DNA of 64,000 nt from Thiomicrorhabdus marina (GCF_017571465.1 NZ_JAGETV010000009.1:23425-87424), one strand, 5' to 3'; numbered from the stretch's first letter, positions 18,808-29,674 are shown. Program-made: numbers and translations. The notes: generated by a model from the letters alone, not told the origin.

Positions 18808-19947
18808 CTACTGTCCGTCTTGCTTTAATAACTCTTCGGCGCTATAAGGTTTGATTTCAATCGCACCATTTTGCCATTGCCAACGATATTCGCCATTTAC
18901 CATTTGCCACTTAGGGTCATCTTTCTGCAACATTGGTAAGGCCAAATGTTTTGACCAGTTTGGCAAGTCAAGCTTACTGGCAGTCATCTCACCTTGCAGA
19001 TTTAACTCAGCACCAAAATATCCGGTGAAATTGGTCTGCACATCGCCATTCAAGCCGGAAAGCTGCAACTGTTCCACCTGAATACGCTTATTGCGCAAGT
19101 TTAATTTCATCACCGACCCTTTGGTGGTCAAATGCACTTCCGGTGTAGCATATTCTTCTTTCAATTCAACTTTAACCAAGCCCTGCCAATTATTAAATTG
19201 GAAATTCTGCAAGCTCGGGTCTATTTCTAGCGCTGTAGTCATCCGAAAAACAATGGTACGCGGCGACAAACTATGGTGATAGGCAAAGTCACCACGTAGT
19301 TCAAAAGCCTGATCCGGTTGAATATCCAAAGCAAACAGATTCAGTTTTTGCAGTTCAACCTGATAATGTTCCTGCTGGTCATCAAGCTGTAAACTTGCAT
19401 TAGTCACCACTAAACTCTGTAAACTCCAAGGCAACTCAATTTGATTAGCTTGTGCTTGTGCAACAAAAGGCATATTTACCGATAAACCATTGGCATGCTG
19501 TGCACGCGGCAACATCGGCAGCAATTTACTGATATGCGGCAAATCCGACCAGTTATCCTGCCCTTGAGCATTCTTTACCAATTGCAATTGCGGTTCAACC
19601 AGCTCAACGGTTTTCACCTGCAAGCGCTTATTCAGCAGTAATTCCCAAATCGACAGTTCAATTTCAACCTGTTTAATAGTCAGCTGCGGAGGTTCATTTT
19701 CATAGCCTTTTGGCTGTGAGAGGATCGACTTGCCGACCGAAAAGGTAAACGGCAGAACCGAGACATCAATACTGCCTTCGATTTTAAAATCGCGACCGGT
19801 GTAGTCAGTGACCTCCTTCTCGATTTGCGGCTTATAGCCATTAAAATCGATAAAACTGACAGCCCCAACAAACGCCAAAAAAATCAGTAGCGGAATAATC
19901 GCTAAAACCAAAACCAAGCGTTTAATCCATTTCTTTGTCGGGTGCAT
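18808..19947 (-). CDS. AsmA-family inner-membrane protein (short form)
   Basis: 379 residues. One N-terminal membrane anchor (residues ~10-31, LVLVLAIIPLLIFLAFVGAVSF) is followed by the characteristic AsmA start FIDFNGYKPQIEKEVTDYTGRDFKIEGSI. The rest is periplasmic and beta-rich. E. coli AsmA is about 617 residues, so this is a compact member lacking much of the central groove, and the frame ends without sign of a frameshift. AsmA-like proteins are thought to move lipids between membranes. It is monocistronic and convergent with trmB. Confidence 0.85.
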   Translation of the reverse strand: MHPTKKWIKRLVLVLAIIPLLIFLAFVGAVSFIDFNGYKPQIEKEVTDYTGRDFKIEGSIDVSVLPFTFSVGKSILSQPKGYENEPPQLTIKQVEIELSIWELLLNKRLQVKTVELVEPQLQLVKNAQGQDNWSDLPHISKLLPMLPRAQHANGLSVNMPFVAQAQANQIELPWSLQSLVVTNASLQLDDQQEHYQVELQKLNLFALDIQPDQAFELRGDFAYHHSLSPRTIVFRMTTALEIDPSLQNFQFNNWQGLVKVELKEEYATPEVHLTTKGSVMKLNLRNKRIQVEQLQLSGLNGDVQTNFTGYFGAELNLQGEMTASKLDLPNWSKHLALPMLQKDDPKWQMVNGEYRWQWQNGAIEIKPYSAEELLKQDGQ

Positions 19948-20001
19948 ATTTTTATCCTATCAATGGCTATGAAACTGCCGGCAATTTTAACAGCAATATC
20001 A

Positions 20002-21150
20002 TTACAAAAAAGCGCTGACCACGTTATTTAAATAGACTTTACCGCGTTTAGTAAGCGACAAATGCTCTTCCTCTAAACAAATCCAGTTTTGTTGTGACAG
20101 TTTATGCAGATAAGGCTCCAACATCTCCATATCCAAACCGGTATGCTGTTTAAATAATGAGAGCTCAAAACCGTCTTGCAGACGCAATGCATTGAGCATA
20201 AATTCAAACAAAATTTCTTTGTCATCGACTTCGGTGGTGCGCCCGAACTGACCGTTTTGAATACCGCTGACATAACCGCCCGGCGAGGCCGGCATTTGCG
20301 TACGCAGCACTCGGCCTTCCGGAGCCATGGTAATTTTGCCGTGCGCGCCTGCACCCAAACCGATGTAATCGCCAAACTGCCAATAATTCAAGTTATGACG
20401 GCACTGCTTGCTCTCTTGCGCATAGGCAGAAACTTCATAATGCTGATAACCTGCATCGGCGATAACCTTCTGACATGCTTCTTGCATTTCCCAAGCCGCA
20501 TCGTCATCCGGCAGAGGCGGCGGCTGCTTAAAGAACGGCGTGTTCGGCTCTAACGTTAGTTGATAATGCGATAGGTGCGGCGGTGAAAATTCAAGCGCTT
20601 GCTCGACATCGGCAATGGCCTCTTCTAGCGACTGGTTCGGCAAAGCAAACATCAGATCTAAGTTGAAATTATCAAATCCGGCATCCTTCGCCGCTTGAAT
20701 CGCGCGTTTGGCTTCACCAGAAGAGTGAATCCGTCCTAACGCTTTGAGTTTCTCGCCATCGAAGCTTTGAATTCCCATCGACAAACGGTTAATACCCGCT
20801 TTGCGGAACATCGCGAATTTTTCAAAATCCACCGTACCGGGATTGGCTTCCAAAGTAATCTCAATTTGCGGATTAAAACCGAGTAGCGCACGTGCTTGCG
20901 ATAGAAAACGATTAATGCCCTCTTCGGAAAACAAGCTGGGCGTACCGCCACCAAAGAAAATGCTCTTAATTGGCCGCCCCCAAATCTGGGGTAAGGTCTG
21001 CTCCAACTGCTTGAGCATGGCATCAATATAGGCGCTTTCGTCCAATTCTTGTTTCAGAGTGTGCGAATTAAAATCGCAATAGGGACACTTCTGAATGCAC
21101 CATGGATAGTGCACATATAGACTGAGCGGTAGAGGTTGAGAAAATTGCAC
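20002..21150 (-). CDS. hemW: Radical SAM heme chaperone HemW
   Basis: About 382 residues. The radical-SAM cluster motif is CIQKCPYCDFNSH, with three Cys and Phe in place of the fourth Cys of HemN, which marks HemW rather than coproporphyrinogen dehydrogenase. Other signatures are FFGGGTPSL, RLSMGIQSF and GLGAGAHG. Known HemW binds heme and delivers it to respiratory enzymes. A GTG at 21150 is preferred because GGGAG stands about six bases upstream. It is last in the run rph-rdgB-MFS-hemW. Confidence 0.94.
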   Translation of the reverse strand: MQFSQPLPLSLYVHYPWCIQKCPYCDFNSHTLKQELDESAYIDAMLKQLEQTLPQIWGRPIKSIFFGGGTPSLFSEEGINRFLSQARALLGFNPQIEITLEANPGTVDFEKFAMFRKAGINRLSMGIQSFDGEKLKALGRIHSSGEAKRAIQAAKDAGFDNFNLDLMFALPNQSLEEAIADVEQALEFSPPHLSHYQLTLEPNTPFFKQPPPLPDDDAAWEMQEACQKVIADAGYQHYEVSAYAQESKQCRHNLNYWQFGDYIGLGAGAHGKITMAPEGRVLRTQMPASPGGYVSGIQNGQFGRTTEVDDKEILFEFMLNALRLQDGFELSLFKQHTGLDMEMLEPYLHKLSQQNWICLEEEHLSLTKRGKVYLNNVVSAFL

Positions 21151-21166
21151 TCGAGCTCCCAAATAG

Positions 21167-22387
21167 TTAATGCGAATGAGTTAAATGCTGAAAAGATGGT
21201 CGGCGGTGCAAACTCCACCACAAGAGTACGGCAATCACCAACATGGCTGCTTGTGCTAAAGCCATTGCCAATAAGCTGTGTTCTACCCAAGGCACGACAA
21301 GTGCGGTAACCAAAGCCGCAGTACCCATCTGCATCAAACTTTGCAACGACGCCGCCATACCGCGCTTGTTCGGCAAACAATCCAAACCGAGCACACTTAA
21401 ACCGGGATTGGCCAGTGCAAAACCGAGCGCATAAACACTCAACGGCGCAATTGCCCAAAACGCACTGGTATCACCAATTAAATGGATACTGCTATTGATG
21501 GCAATCGCTACAAATGCTATCAGTAAAGCTTGCGAGACCAATTTAATCGGTAACGTTTTTTCAGCAAGACGGTGCGATAGCATCGAGCCCAGCAAAATTC
21601 CGCCGACCATCGGGATAAACAATCGCCAAAAATCTTGCTCCTGCCAGCCTAAATGCTCATAAATAAGGCTGGCCGAAGAGGCGACATAGATAAAAAAGCC
21701 ACCAATCAACAAACCTTGCAATAGCGCTAAACGCAGAAACAATGGATGTTTTAAGGTATCAGTGTAAGAACGCAGCAGCTGTTTCGGATGAATCGACTGC
21801 ACGTGCTCTGGGTCTTGAGTTTCAGCAATCTGCCAGGCAAACATCAGCCACAACACCAACGCATAAAACGCTAAGAAATAAAACACCGAACGCCAACCGA
21901 AATGTACCTCTAAATAGCCACCAATAATCGGAGCGATTGCCGGTGCCACCGTAAACAACATCATCACTACAGCTAATGCGCTCTGCGCCCGAGCACCCGA
22001 AAAATAATCGCGAATCATGGCGCGACTGGCAACCAAGGATCCTGCGGCCATAATACCTTGAAGGGCACGTCCGATTAACAGATGCTGGTAATCTTGAGCC
22101 AAAGCGCACAATAGTGCAGCACCGAGATAACCGAGTAAGCTAATCAGCACGATTTTACGCCGTCCAAAACGATCAGCTAAAGGTCCCCAGATCAAGGTCG
22201 CCAAAGCAAAGCAACCTAGATACACCGCCAAACTTTGAGTTAAAACATGACGGCTAACATCCAGTTCAGCTTCAATTGCCGGAAAAGACGGCAGATAAGT
22301 ATCAATTGAAAACGGCGCCAACATACTGACCACCGCAACTACAGTAATCAACCATAATGGCGAAATAGCCGTTTTCTGGATACTCAT
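21167..22387 (-). CDS. Bcr/CflA-type multidrug MFS transporter
   Basis: 406 residues with about 12 hydrophobic segments. Family marks include DTYLPSFPAIEAELDVSR near the N-terminus and GPLADRFGRRKIVL between TM2 and TM3. LLIGRALQGIMAAGSLVASRAMIRD is also typical of Bcr/CflA drug/H+ antiporters. The substrate is unknown. It begins one base before the rdgB stop region and ends 16 bp before hemW, so it belongs to the same transcription unit. Confidence 0.93.
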   Translation of the reverse strand: MSIQKTAISPLWLITVVAVVSMLAPFSIDTYLPSFPAIEAELDVSRHVLTQSLAVYLGCFALATLIWGPLADRFGRRKIVLISLLGYLGAALLCALAQDYQHLLIGRALQGIMAAGSLVASRAMIRDYFSGARAQSALAVVMMLFTVAPAIAPIIGGYLEVHFGWRSVFYFLAFYALVLWLMFAWQIAETQDPEHVQSIHPKQLLRSYTDTLKHPLFLRLALLQGLLIGGFFIYVASSASLIYEHLGWQEQDFWRLFIPMVGGILLGSMLSHRLAEKTLPIKLVSQALLIAFVAIAINSSIHLIGDTSAFWAIAPLSVYALGFALANPGLSVLGLDCLPNKRGMAASLQSLMQMGTAALVTALVVPWVEHSLLAMALAQAAMLVIAVLLWWSLHRRPSFQHLTHSH

Positions 22388-22388
22388 G

Positions 22389-22994
22389 TTAAGCTCCTCT
22401 GTGAAGCTGCATTAGCAAAGCGTTCAACGCTTGAGCACGATGACTGACTTGGTTTTTCTGTTCTTTGCTCAATTCTGCTGACGCTTTGCCGAACTCATCA
22501 ACCCAAAAAACCGGATCATAGCCAAAACCGCCGTCACCACGTTTTTCGCGCAAAATTTCACCGTACCAACGACCTAGGCCAATAATCGGCGTCGGATCTT
22601 CAGCATGCGCAACATATACCATCGCACAGTAATAGCTGGCTTGGCGTTTATCATCAGCAACATCTTGCATATCCGTCAACAGTTTCTGCAAATTGCTTTC
22701 ATCAGAAACCTGTTGCACTTCACCTTCCGAGTAGCGCGCCGAATAGATGCCCGGTTTGCCGTTCAATGCGCTGACCTCAATGCCCGAATCATCGGCAATC
22801 GCCGGCAGGCCGCTTTTTTCCGCAGCAAAACGCGCTTTCAAAATCGCATTCTCGATAAAACTTAAACCGGTTTCGTCAGCTTCGTCGCTAAAAAACTCGC
22901 TCTGCGGCACAATATCAAAGCCATATGGCGCAAGGATTTCGCTCATCTCTTTGAGTTTTCCTTTATTGCCGCTGGCTAAAACCACCTTTTGCAT
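22389..22994 (-). CDS. rdgB: dITP/XTP pyrophosphatase (HAM1 family)
   Basis: 201 residues. [14 protein letters not shown] binds nucleotide; [29 protein letters not shown] and HRAQAL are the conserved blocks. It removes non-canonical purine triphosphates such as dITP and XTP. The ATG at 22994 (MQKVVLAS) has GGGAG six bases upstream and the start follows the rph stop by one base, so the longer frame overlapping rph is not used. Confidence 0.96.
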   Translation of the reverse strand: MQKVVLASGNKGKLKEMSEILAPYGFDIVPQSEFFSDEADETGLSFIENAILKARFAAEKSGLPAIADDSGIEVSALNGKPGIYSARYSEGEVQQVSDESNLQKLLTDMQDVADDKRQASYYCAMVYVAHAEDPTPIIGLGRWYGEILREKRGDGGFGYDPVFWVDEFGKASAELSKEQKNQVSHRAQALNALLMQLHRGA

Positions 22995-22995
22995 T

Positions 22996-23730
22996 TCAAG
23001 CTCCCAAAGCGTCACGTTGCATCTGTGTCAATTCACCAATGCCTTTCTGACCCAGCGCCAACATTGCTTGCAACTCATCCATCGAATAAGGCGCGCCTTC
23101 TGCCGTACCCTGAACTTCAATAAAGTGGCCGCTGTCGGTCATCACTAGGTTCATATCAGTCTCAGCAGTCGAGTCTTCAGCGTAATCCAAATCCAAAACC
23201 GGCGTACCTTGATAAACACCAACCGAAATTGACGCCACCTGCTGTACCATTGGCGATTCGCTCAACAAACCGTCCGCCAACAGTTTTTCAATCGCCATCG
23301 ACAAGGCCACATAACCGCCGGTGATCGATGCTGTGCGAGTTCCGCCGTCGGCCTGAATCACATCGCAATCGACATGAATGGTGCGTTCGCCCAGTTTTTT
23401 CAAATCCACTGCCGCGCGTAATGAACGGCCAATCAGGCGCTGGATTTCCTGAGTACGACCGCTCTGTTTACCAGCGGTGGCTTCACGACGCATACGCGAA
23501 CCTGTCGAGCGCGGCAACATGCCATACTCAGAAGTGACCCAACCTTGACCTTGACCACGCAACCAAGGCGGTACACGCTCTTCGACACTGGCATTGCAAA
23601 TTACTTGCGTATCACCAAACTCAATCAATACCGAACCTTCGGCGTGCTTGGTAAAATCCTTGGTGATTTTGACTTGGCGCAGTTGGTTTGCCGCTCGACC
23701 ACTTGGGCGCAGACTCTCGCTATTACTCAT
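22996..23730 (-). CDS. rph: Ribonuclease PH
   Basis: 244 residues, full length. It carries the phosphorolytic RNase signatures [33 protein letters not shown] N-terminal blocks, [45 protein letters not shown] and [10 protein letters not shown]. It trims tRNA 3' ends using phosphate. It is the first gene of the minus-strand unit rph-rdgB-MFS-hemW and is divergent from yicC, a common gammaproteobacterial arrangement. Confidence 0.97.
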   Translation of the reverse strand: MSNSESLRPSGRAANQLRQVKITKDFTKHAEGSVLIEFGDTQVICNASVEERVPPWLRGQGQGWVTSEYGMLPRSTGSRMRREATAGKQSGRTQEIQRLIGRSLRAAVDLKKLGERTIHVDCDVIQADGGTRTASITGGYVALSMAIEKLLADGLLSESPMVQQVASISVGVYQGTPVLDLDYAEDSTAETDMNLVMTDSGHFIEVQGTAEGAPYSMDELQAMLALGQKGIGELTQMQRDALGA

Positions 23731-23811
23731 TATTAATCCTTCGAAACATATAGAATGACGGCATTATAAACGATTCGGTTTAGCCATAGTCGCTGCCTAA
23801 ATGGAAACAAA

Positions 23812-24711
23812 ATGGATTCAAAGCAACCTGTATACAGCATGACCGCTTTCGCCCGCAGTCAACATCAACTACAAGACGAAAATTCACAGACCCAATTCAG
23901 CTGGGAATTACGTTCGGTCAATCAGCGCTACTTGGAAATCAATTTCCGCATTAACGATAATCTTCGTTATCTGGAAATGCCGATTCGCGAGCAACTGAAA
24001 GCCAATTTTGCACGCGGTAAGATTGACGTCAGCTTAAGCATTAAACAGAGTAATGCTGCCTCTTTACAGCTCAATTCCGCCACCTTGCAAGCGCTGAATG
24101 AGGCGATTTGCGAAGTGCAGCAGCAACTCCCAGAAGCGACCGCTTTAAATCCGTTGGAACTTTTGCAATGGCCGGGTGTCTTGCAAGAGCAAGATGACTC
24201 TTTCGCCGAACAAGAGAAGGATTTGCAACACGCTTTATTGGCTGGATTAGAACAAACCATCGCCGATTTAAAAGCACATCGCGCTCGTGAAGGTGACGCA
24301 TTGAAAACGATGATTGAACAGCGTTGCGAGGCGATTGAAAAAATTCTGGCCAATCTACAACCGATTCTAAGCGACATTCAGCAGAACCAAGTCATGAAGA
24401 TTCGCCAACGTTTAGAACATCTACAAGCCAATGTTGAAGAACAGCGTCTGCATCAAGAAATTGCATTATTGGCGCAAAAAATCGACGTCGCCGAAGAATT
24501 GGATCGTTTAGCCGTACAAGTGAAAGAAGTACGTCATGTTTTGCAGAGTGGCGAACCGATTGGTCGTAGATTGGATTTTCTAATGCAAGAACTGAATCGC
24601 GAAGCCAATACACTAGGCTCTAAATCGGTTGATTCACGAACCAGCCAAGCCAGCGTCGATTTAAAAGTCCTAATCGAACAAATGAGAGAACAGGTGCAGA
24701 ATATCGAGTGA
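23812..24711 (+). CDS. yicC: YicC-family endoribonuclease
   Basis: 299 residues. The N-terminal SMTAFARSQ and SWELRSVNQRYLEINFR and the C-terminal LDFLMQELNREANTLGSKS are diagnostic of the YicC/YloC family. Members have been reported as endoribonucleases and as factors in small-RNA decay. Divergent from rph with an 81-bp gap. No membrane segment or signal peptide. Confidence 0.94.
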   Translation: MDSKQPVYSMTAFARSQHQLQDENSQTQFSWELRSVNQRYLEINFRINDNLRYLEMPIREQLKANFARGKIDVSLSIKQSNAASLQLNSATLQALNEAICEVQQQLPEATALNPLELLQWPGVLQEQDDSFAEQEKDLQHALLAGLEQTIADLKAHRAREGDALKTMIEQRCEAIEKILANLQPILSDIQQNQVMKIRQRLEHLQANVEEQRLHQEIALLAQKIDVAEELDRLAVQVKEVRHVLQSGEPIGRRLDFLMQELNREANTLGSKSVDSRTSQASVDLKVLIEQMREQVQNIE

Positions 24712-24800
24712 GTAATAAACTGGCTTTATAAGCCTTTACCAATACACTTTGGGCAAACTTCTCACTTACTGACAAACTTACCCAAAATCAAGGGCGAAGA

Positions 24801-24829
24801 TTGAATTTTGCCAATAACCGCAGTATAGT
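24801..24829 (+). promoter_or_regulatory. Sigma-70-type promoter for the small membrane protein gene
   Basis: TTGAAT (24801-24806), a 17-nt spacer and TATAGT (24824-24829), about 45 bp before the start codon. Confidence 0.6.
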
Positions 24830-24874
24830 TTGCCTGTTACAAACATCCTAATTGTTTACTGAGGCGCAGGAACT

Positions 24875-25090
24875 ATGAGTAACTTAACAAAAATGCTACT
24901 GGTTTTGGTCATTACAGTAGTAATTCCATTAGCCGTACTACTTGGTATTTGGGCAGATATTTTGCCGCAATCTCTACAAGTAGCGATCGGTCTTGCAGGC
25001 GTTGTTTTGACAATCGCTTACATTGTTGGTGGTAACCTTTTACTTATGTGGAGCGACATTAAAACAGGTCGTTACTCTAAGAAATCTTAA
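24875..25090 (+). CDS. Small two-helix membrane protein, unknown function
   Basis: 71 residues with two hydrophobic helices (residues ~8-26, LLVLVITVVIPLAVLLGIW, and ~34-57, LQVAIGLAGVVLTIAYIVGG) and a short basic tail (KTGRYSKKS). Family not recognised. AGGCGCAGGA stands ahead of the ATG, a promoter lies upstream and a terminator just downstream, so it is expressed alone. No charged residue interrupts the helices. Confidence 0.75.
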   Translation: MSNLTKMLLVLVITVVIPLAVLLGIWADILPQSLQVAIGLAGVVLTIAYIVGGNLLLMWSDIKTGRYSKKS

Positions 25091-25113
25091 GCAACACTTA
25101 AGTTTTACTACCT

Positions 25114-25138
25114 AAAACCCGGCTCTGCCGGGTTTTTT
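25114..25138 (+). terminator. Rho-independent terminator
   Basis: AAAACCCGGC and GCCGGGTTTT form a 10-bp stem with a 3-nt loop and a T-run. Confidence 0.92.
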
Positions 25139-25222
25139 GTTTTCTACACAACGAGACGCTAAACAGCGCTTTATCTGGAAAACGCCGCTTTATCGATAAG
25201 TTGAAAATCCAACAACAAAAGC

Positions 25223-25252
25223 TCGCAAGCGAAACGCAGAAACCGCTATAAT
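25223..25252 (+). promoter_or_regulatory. Candidate promoter for the PBP1A gene
   Basis: A perfect TATAAT at 25247-25252 preceded by a TCGCAA-like -35 with an 18-nt spacer. This implies a 5' leader of about 130 nt, in which I see no recognisable RNA element. Confidence 0.45.
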
Positions 25253-25389
25253 TATCAGCACTTAAAATGCTTTGACAATATTACTCGCGGCTTTCAAAAA
25301 GTGTCGAGGCTTCTCGTCATATTTCGCAATATTCAGGTACTTTGGGCTTGAAAAGCAGACATTTAGCGATTGATTAAACTGAGTAGACA

Positions 25390-27960
25390 ATGAGTAACGA
25401 TAAGCCATCTGTTAACGATAACGACATGCCGTCAATTGGCTCAGCAAAGGACATCATGGGCGACACACCACGCAAATCCACTGCCAGCAAAACCACTCGT
25501 AAACGCGCACCGGCAAAAGCACCTGCATCTAAAAAACGTACCGCTACCAAAAAACCTGTAGCTCGTCGTGGCCGCCCATCGAAAAAGCCCCAAAAGCCGC
25601 CGTTTTTCAAACGCGTCTTTAAATACTTTTTCTGGTTTAATTTCGTCAGTTTCTTTGTCGCCTTACCCTTAGCGGCCGCGAGTTTTTATTATTTGACTGT
25701 TTATCCGAGCTTACCGGAAGTCAGCGAGCTAAAAGAAGTGACTTACCAAGTTCCGTTACGCATCGTTACCCAAGACGACAAGTTGATTACCGAAATCGGT
25801 ACCAAGAAACGTGTACCACTTGAATATCACGAAATTCCGGAGCGCATGACACAAGCAATTATTGCCGCCGAAGACGAGAACTTCTTCGAGCATGGCGGCG
25901 TTGATTTTAAAGGTCTGGCGCGTGCGGTTTACCATCTAGTCACCACTGGTGAGAAAAAATCCGGTGGTTCGACCATCACTATGCAGGTGGCACGTAACTT
26001 CTTCCTAACTAAAGAGAAGACCTATCTACGCAAGCTAAATGAAATCGTACTTTCCTACAAAATCGAGAACGAGCTGTCGAAGCAGGAAATCATGGCGCTC
26101 TATCTGAACAAGATTTTCCTTGGCTACCGTTCCTACGGTGTTGCTGCCGCCGCGCAAACTTACTACGGTAAAGAGCTAAGCGAATTGGATATCAACGAAT
26201 ACGCGATGATTGCCGGCCTACCGAAAGCGCCGTCGGCCTATAATCCGATTCGCAATGCCGCACGTGCCAAACTGCGTCGTGACTATGTACTACGCCGTAT
26301 GAATGAATTGAATTTCATTACTGACGAAGAGATGCAAAAAGGTCTGGCGGTTGACGTTCATGCCGAGTTGCATGGCCCGATTATCGAAGTCGAAGCCGAC
26401 TATGTTGCCGAACAGGCGCGTGCATTCGTATTGGAACGTTTCGGAGAAGAAGCATTGCAAAATGGCCTAACCATTGTCACCACTTTGGATAGTGCTTTAC
26501 AGAAACGCGCTACATCTTCCATACGCGAAGGCTTGCAAGATTATGAACGCCGCCACGGTTATCGCGGTGCGATTCAAAATGTCGATTCCGCATTGTTAAA
26601 TGACACCGAAATGCTTCTGCAATTAATGCAGGACACCACTAATTATGGTGACTTATTGGTGGCCGCAGTAACCGGTTTCAATAAAGGCGAACCAAAGATT
26701 CTGATCGAAAACGGCGATACTGCACAACTGCAATTTACTGACATGAAATGGGCGGCGGAATACATCAGCGTCAACCGCAAAAAATATGCTCCAAAATCAG
26801 CCAAAGACATCTTAAAAGTCGGTGACCTTATCTATGTACAAAAACTCGATAAACGCTGGCAATTAGCACAAGATCCGCTAGCGGAATCAGCATTAATCTC
26901 GATGGACAGCAATAGCGGCCGCATCCTTGCACTGGTCGGCGGTTATGATTACTTCCGCAGTAAGTTCAACCGCGCCACTCAAGGAAAGCGTCAAGTCGGC
27001 TCGAATATCAAACCATTCCTATATTCAGCTGCTCTAAACGAAGGCATGACGGCAGCGACAACCATCAATGATGCACCAGTGGTTTTCCATGACCGCAATT
27101 TAGAAGATTACTGGCGCCCGGAAAACTACTCCGGCCAATACTATGGCCCGACGCGTTTGCGTAAGGCTTTGGCGCTGTCACGTAACTTAGTTTCGATTCG
27201 CCTAATGCAACGAATCAGTATCAATACCGCGGTCGATTACTTTAAAAACTTCGGCTTCCCCGCAAGCGAACTGAATGCGCACAAAAATTTATCGTTATCG
27301 CTTGGTGCAGTGGAATTAACACCTGAACAAGTGGCACGCGGTTATGCAACCTTCTCTAACGGCGGTTACCTAATTGAACCGTATTTAATTGATGAAGTTC
27401 GCGATTTTAACGGCGATTTGCTATATAAAGCCGATCCGAAAAAGGTTTGTAAGAGCGCCAGTTGCCAAGGTCAAAACAATGCACCGCGCGTTATCGAAGA
27501 ACGTAATGCATATATTATGAGTAGCATTATGCAGGACGTTATTGCTTACGGTTCCGGTAAACGTGCTCGTGCGCTAAAACGTGAAGACATCGCCGGTAAG
27601 ACGGGTACCACCAACGACCAGAAAGATGCATGGTTCTCCGGCTTTAACCCGAATATCACTACCACCGTTTGGTTCGGTTTCGATAAACCATCGACGCTAG
27701 GTCGTTATGAAGTTGGCGGTCGAGCTGCACTACCGATTTGGATGGATTACATGCAACTCGCATTGCAAAATCAACCAAACCAACCGCTGCAAATGCCATC
27801 GGGTATTGTGCAAATTCCAGTCAGTAAAGAAACCGGATTAGCTGTCACACCAGATAATCCGGACGCACTGTATGAAATTTTCCGCGAAGAACGCGCGCCG
27901 GAAATTCCGAAAGTTTCTACCCGTCAGATTGAAACCTTAACTGATGAATTATTTGACTAA
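25390..27960 (+). CDS. mrcA: Penicillin-binding protein 1A with basic AT-hook-like N-terminal tail
   Basis: 856 residues. Residues ~25-75 are a Lys/Ala/Arg-rich cytoplasmic tail (KTTRKRAPAKAPASKKR, then RRGRPSKK). The membrane anchor is near residues 80-100. The GT51 glycosyltransferase has its catalytic Glu161 in AAEDENFFEHGG. An OB-like insert follows, then the transpeptidase with SxxK at S538 (SNIK), SRN-like SRNLVS and K737TGTT. It polymerises and cross-links peptidoglycan. The tail is unusually basic and resembles histone H1 C-termini; see findings. The stop overlaps the next start (TAATG). Confidence 0.95.
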   Translation: MSNDKPSVNDNDMPSIGSAKDIMGDTPRKSTASKTTRKRAPAKAPASKKRTATKKPVARRGRPSKKPQKPPFFKRVFKYFFWFNFVSFFVALPLAAASFYYLTVYPSLPEVSELKEVTYQVPLRIVTQDDKLITEIGTKKRVPLEYHEIPERMTQAIIAAEDENFFEHGGVDFKGLARAVYHLVTTGEKKSGGSTITMQVARNFFLTKEKTYLRKLNEIVLSYKIENELSKQEIMALYLNKIFLGYRSYGVAAAAQTYYGKELSELDINEYAMIAGLPKAPSAYNPIRNAARAKLRRDYVLRRMNELNFITDEEMQKGLAVDVHAELHGPIIEVEADYVAEQARAFVLERFGEEALQNGLTIVTTLDSALQKRATSSIREGLQDYERRHGYRGAIQNVDSALLNDTEMLLQLMQDTTNYGDLLVAAVTGFNKGEPKILIENGDTAQLQFTDMKWAAEYISVNRKKYAPKSAKDILKVGDLIYVQKLDKRWQLAQDPLAESALISMDSNSGRILALVGGYDYFRSKFNRATQGKRQVGSNIKPFLYSAALNEGMTAATTINDAPVVFHDRNLEDYWRPENYSGQYYGPTRLRKALALSRNLVSIRLMQRISINTAVDYFKNFGFPASELNAHKNLSLSLGAVELTPEQVARGYATFSNGGYLIEPYLIDEVRDFNGDLLYKADPKKVCKSASCQGQNNAPRVIEERNAYIMSSIMQDVIAYGSGKRARALKREDIAGKTGTTNDQKDAWFSGFNPNITTTVWFGFDKPSTLGRYEVGGRAALPIWMDYMQLALQNQPNQPLQMPSGIVQIPVSKETGLAVTPDNPDALYEIFREERAPEIPKVSTRQIETLTDELFD

Positions 27961-28844
27961 TGAACTGGACTGAACTGGCGGTAAAAATCTCAGCCCAGCT
28001 CGAACAAGAGCTAGAGATTTATACTGCCAAAAACATTGCCGGTGGCGATATCAGTCAGGCGTTTAAGTTACATACCAATCAGGGAAATTTTTTCCTGAAA
28101 ACCAATCTGGTTAGTCATTACGATATGTTCCGTAGCGAAATGCTGGGCCTGCAAACCATTGCCGATAGCAACAGTATTCTGGTGCCTAAAGCGATTGCCA
28201 GCGGCACTTTTAAGAACCATGCATGGTTGCTATTGGATTTTGTCGAGATGAGCAGCCGTGGCGATGATTTCCAACGCGGTCGCGATTTAGCGTTAATGCA
28301 TCATCACCTAAACGATTCCGCGAAGCCATTCGGTTGGCAAGAAGACAACTTTATCGGTCTGACTCCGCAACGCAATGACTGGTGCAGTAACTGGATTGAG
28401 TTCTACGGGCAAATGCGTCTTAAGCCGCAAATTCAAATGGCACGCGAACGCGGCATATCATCGTCAACGGCTGACCGAGGTTATCAACTGATCGACAAAC
28501 TGGATTTCTGGTTTCAGGATTATCAACCAAAAGCGTCCTTACTACATGGTGACCTATGGGGCGGAAATAGCGCTTTCAATAGCGACGGCGATGCGATGAT
28601 TTTCGATCCGGCCAGCTACTACGGCGACCACGAAACCGATATCGCCATGACCGAACTTTTCGGCGGTTTCAGCAATGCTTTCTATGACGGTTATAAAGAA
28701 GTATTCCCCTTAGATAAAGGCTACGCTAAACGCAAAAACCTCTATAACCTGTATCACCTCCTTAATCATTTCAATCTGTTTGGCGGCCATTACCAGCAGC
28801 AAGCCGACAATATGATTCAGACACTATTGGCGCAAGCCAAATAG
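27960..28844 (+). CDS. Fructosamine kinase family protein
   Basis: 294 residues. GGDISQAFKLHTNQGNFFLK is the nucleotide-binding N-lobe, LLHGDLWGGN the catalytic loop (HGDxWxxN), and IFDPASYYGDHETDIAM the metal-binding segment; these identify the YniA/fructosamine-3-kinase family. Such kinases phosphorylate glycated amines to help remove them from proteins. The start overlaps the mrcA stop by one base, so translation is probably coupled. The substrate is unproven. Confidence 0.92.
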   Translation: MNWTELAVKISAQLEQELEIYTAKNIAGGDISQAFKLHTNQGNFFLKTNLVSHYDMFRSEMLGLQTIADSNSILVPKAIASGTFKNHAWLLLDFVEMSSRGDDFQRGRDLALMHHHLNDSAKPFGWQEDNFIGLTPQRNDWCSNWIEFYGQMRLKPQIQMARERGISSSTADRGYQLIDKLDFWFQDYQPKASLLHGDLWGGNSAFNSDGDAMIFDPASYYGDHETDIAMTELFGGFSNAFYDGYKEVFPLDKGYAKRKNLYNLYHLLNHFNLFGGHYQQQADNMIQTLLAQAK

Positions 28845-28858
28845 CTTCCGTATAATAG

Positions 28859-29551
<693 letters not shown>

Positions 29552-29573
29552 TCGTACTTCAGCCCAAACGAAG

Positions 29574-29600
29574 AAAGGCGCTCATTGAGCGCCTTTTTTG
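29574..29600 (+). terminator. Rho-independent terminator after adk
   Basis: AAAGGCGCTCA and TGAGCGCCTTTTTT form a near-perfect stem with a T-run. Confidence 0.93.
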
Positions 29601-29674
29601 CTTTTATAAACAGTTTTTTAAAGCGTTATGAAAGAAGTAAATTTTTAACAATGGATTTGCTTCTCGCAATAGCT

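Noticed and set aside
18808..19947. AsmA-like gene as a truncated pseudogene
   Set aside because: It is shorter than E. coli AsmA, but the frame is intact, starts and ends normally and has a shared terminator. Short AsmA-family members exist.
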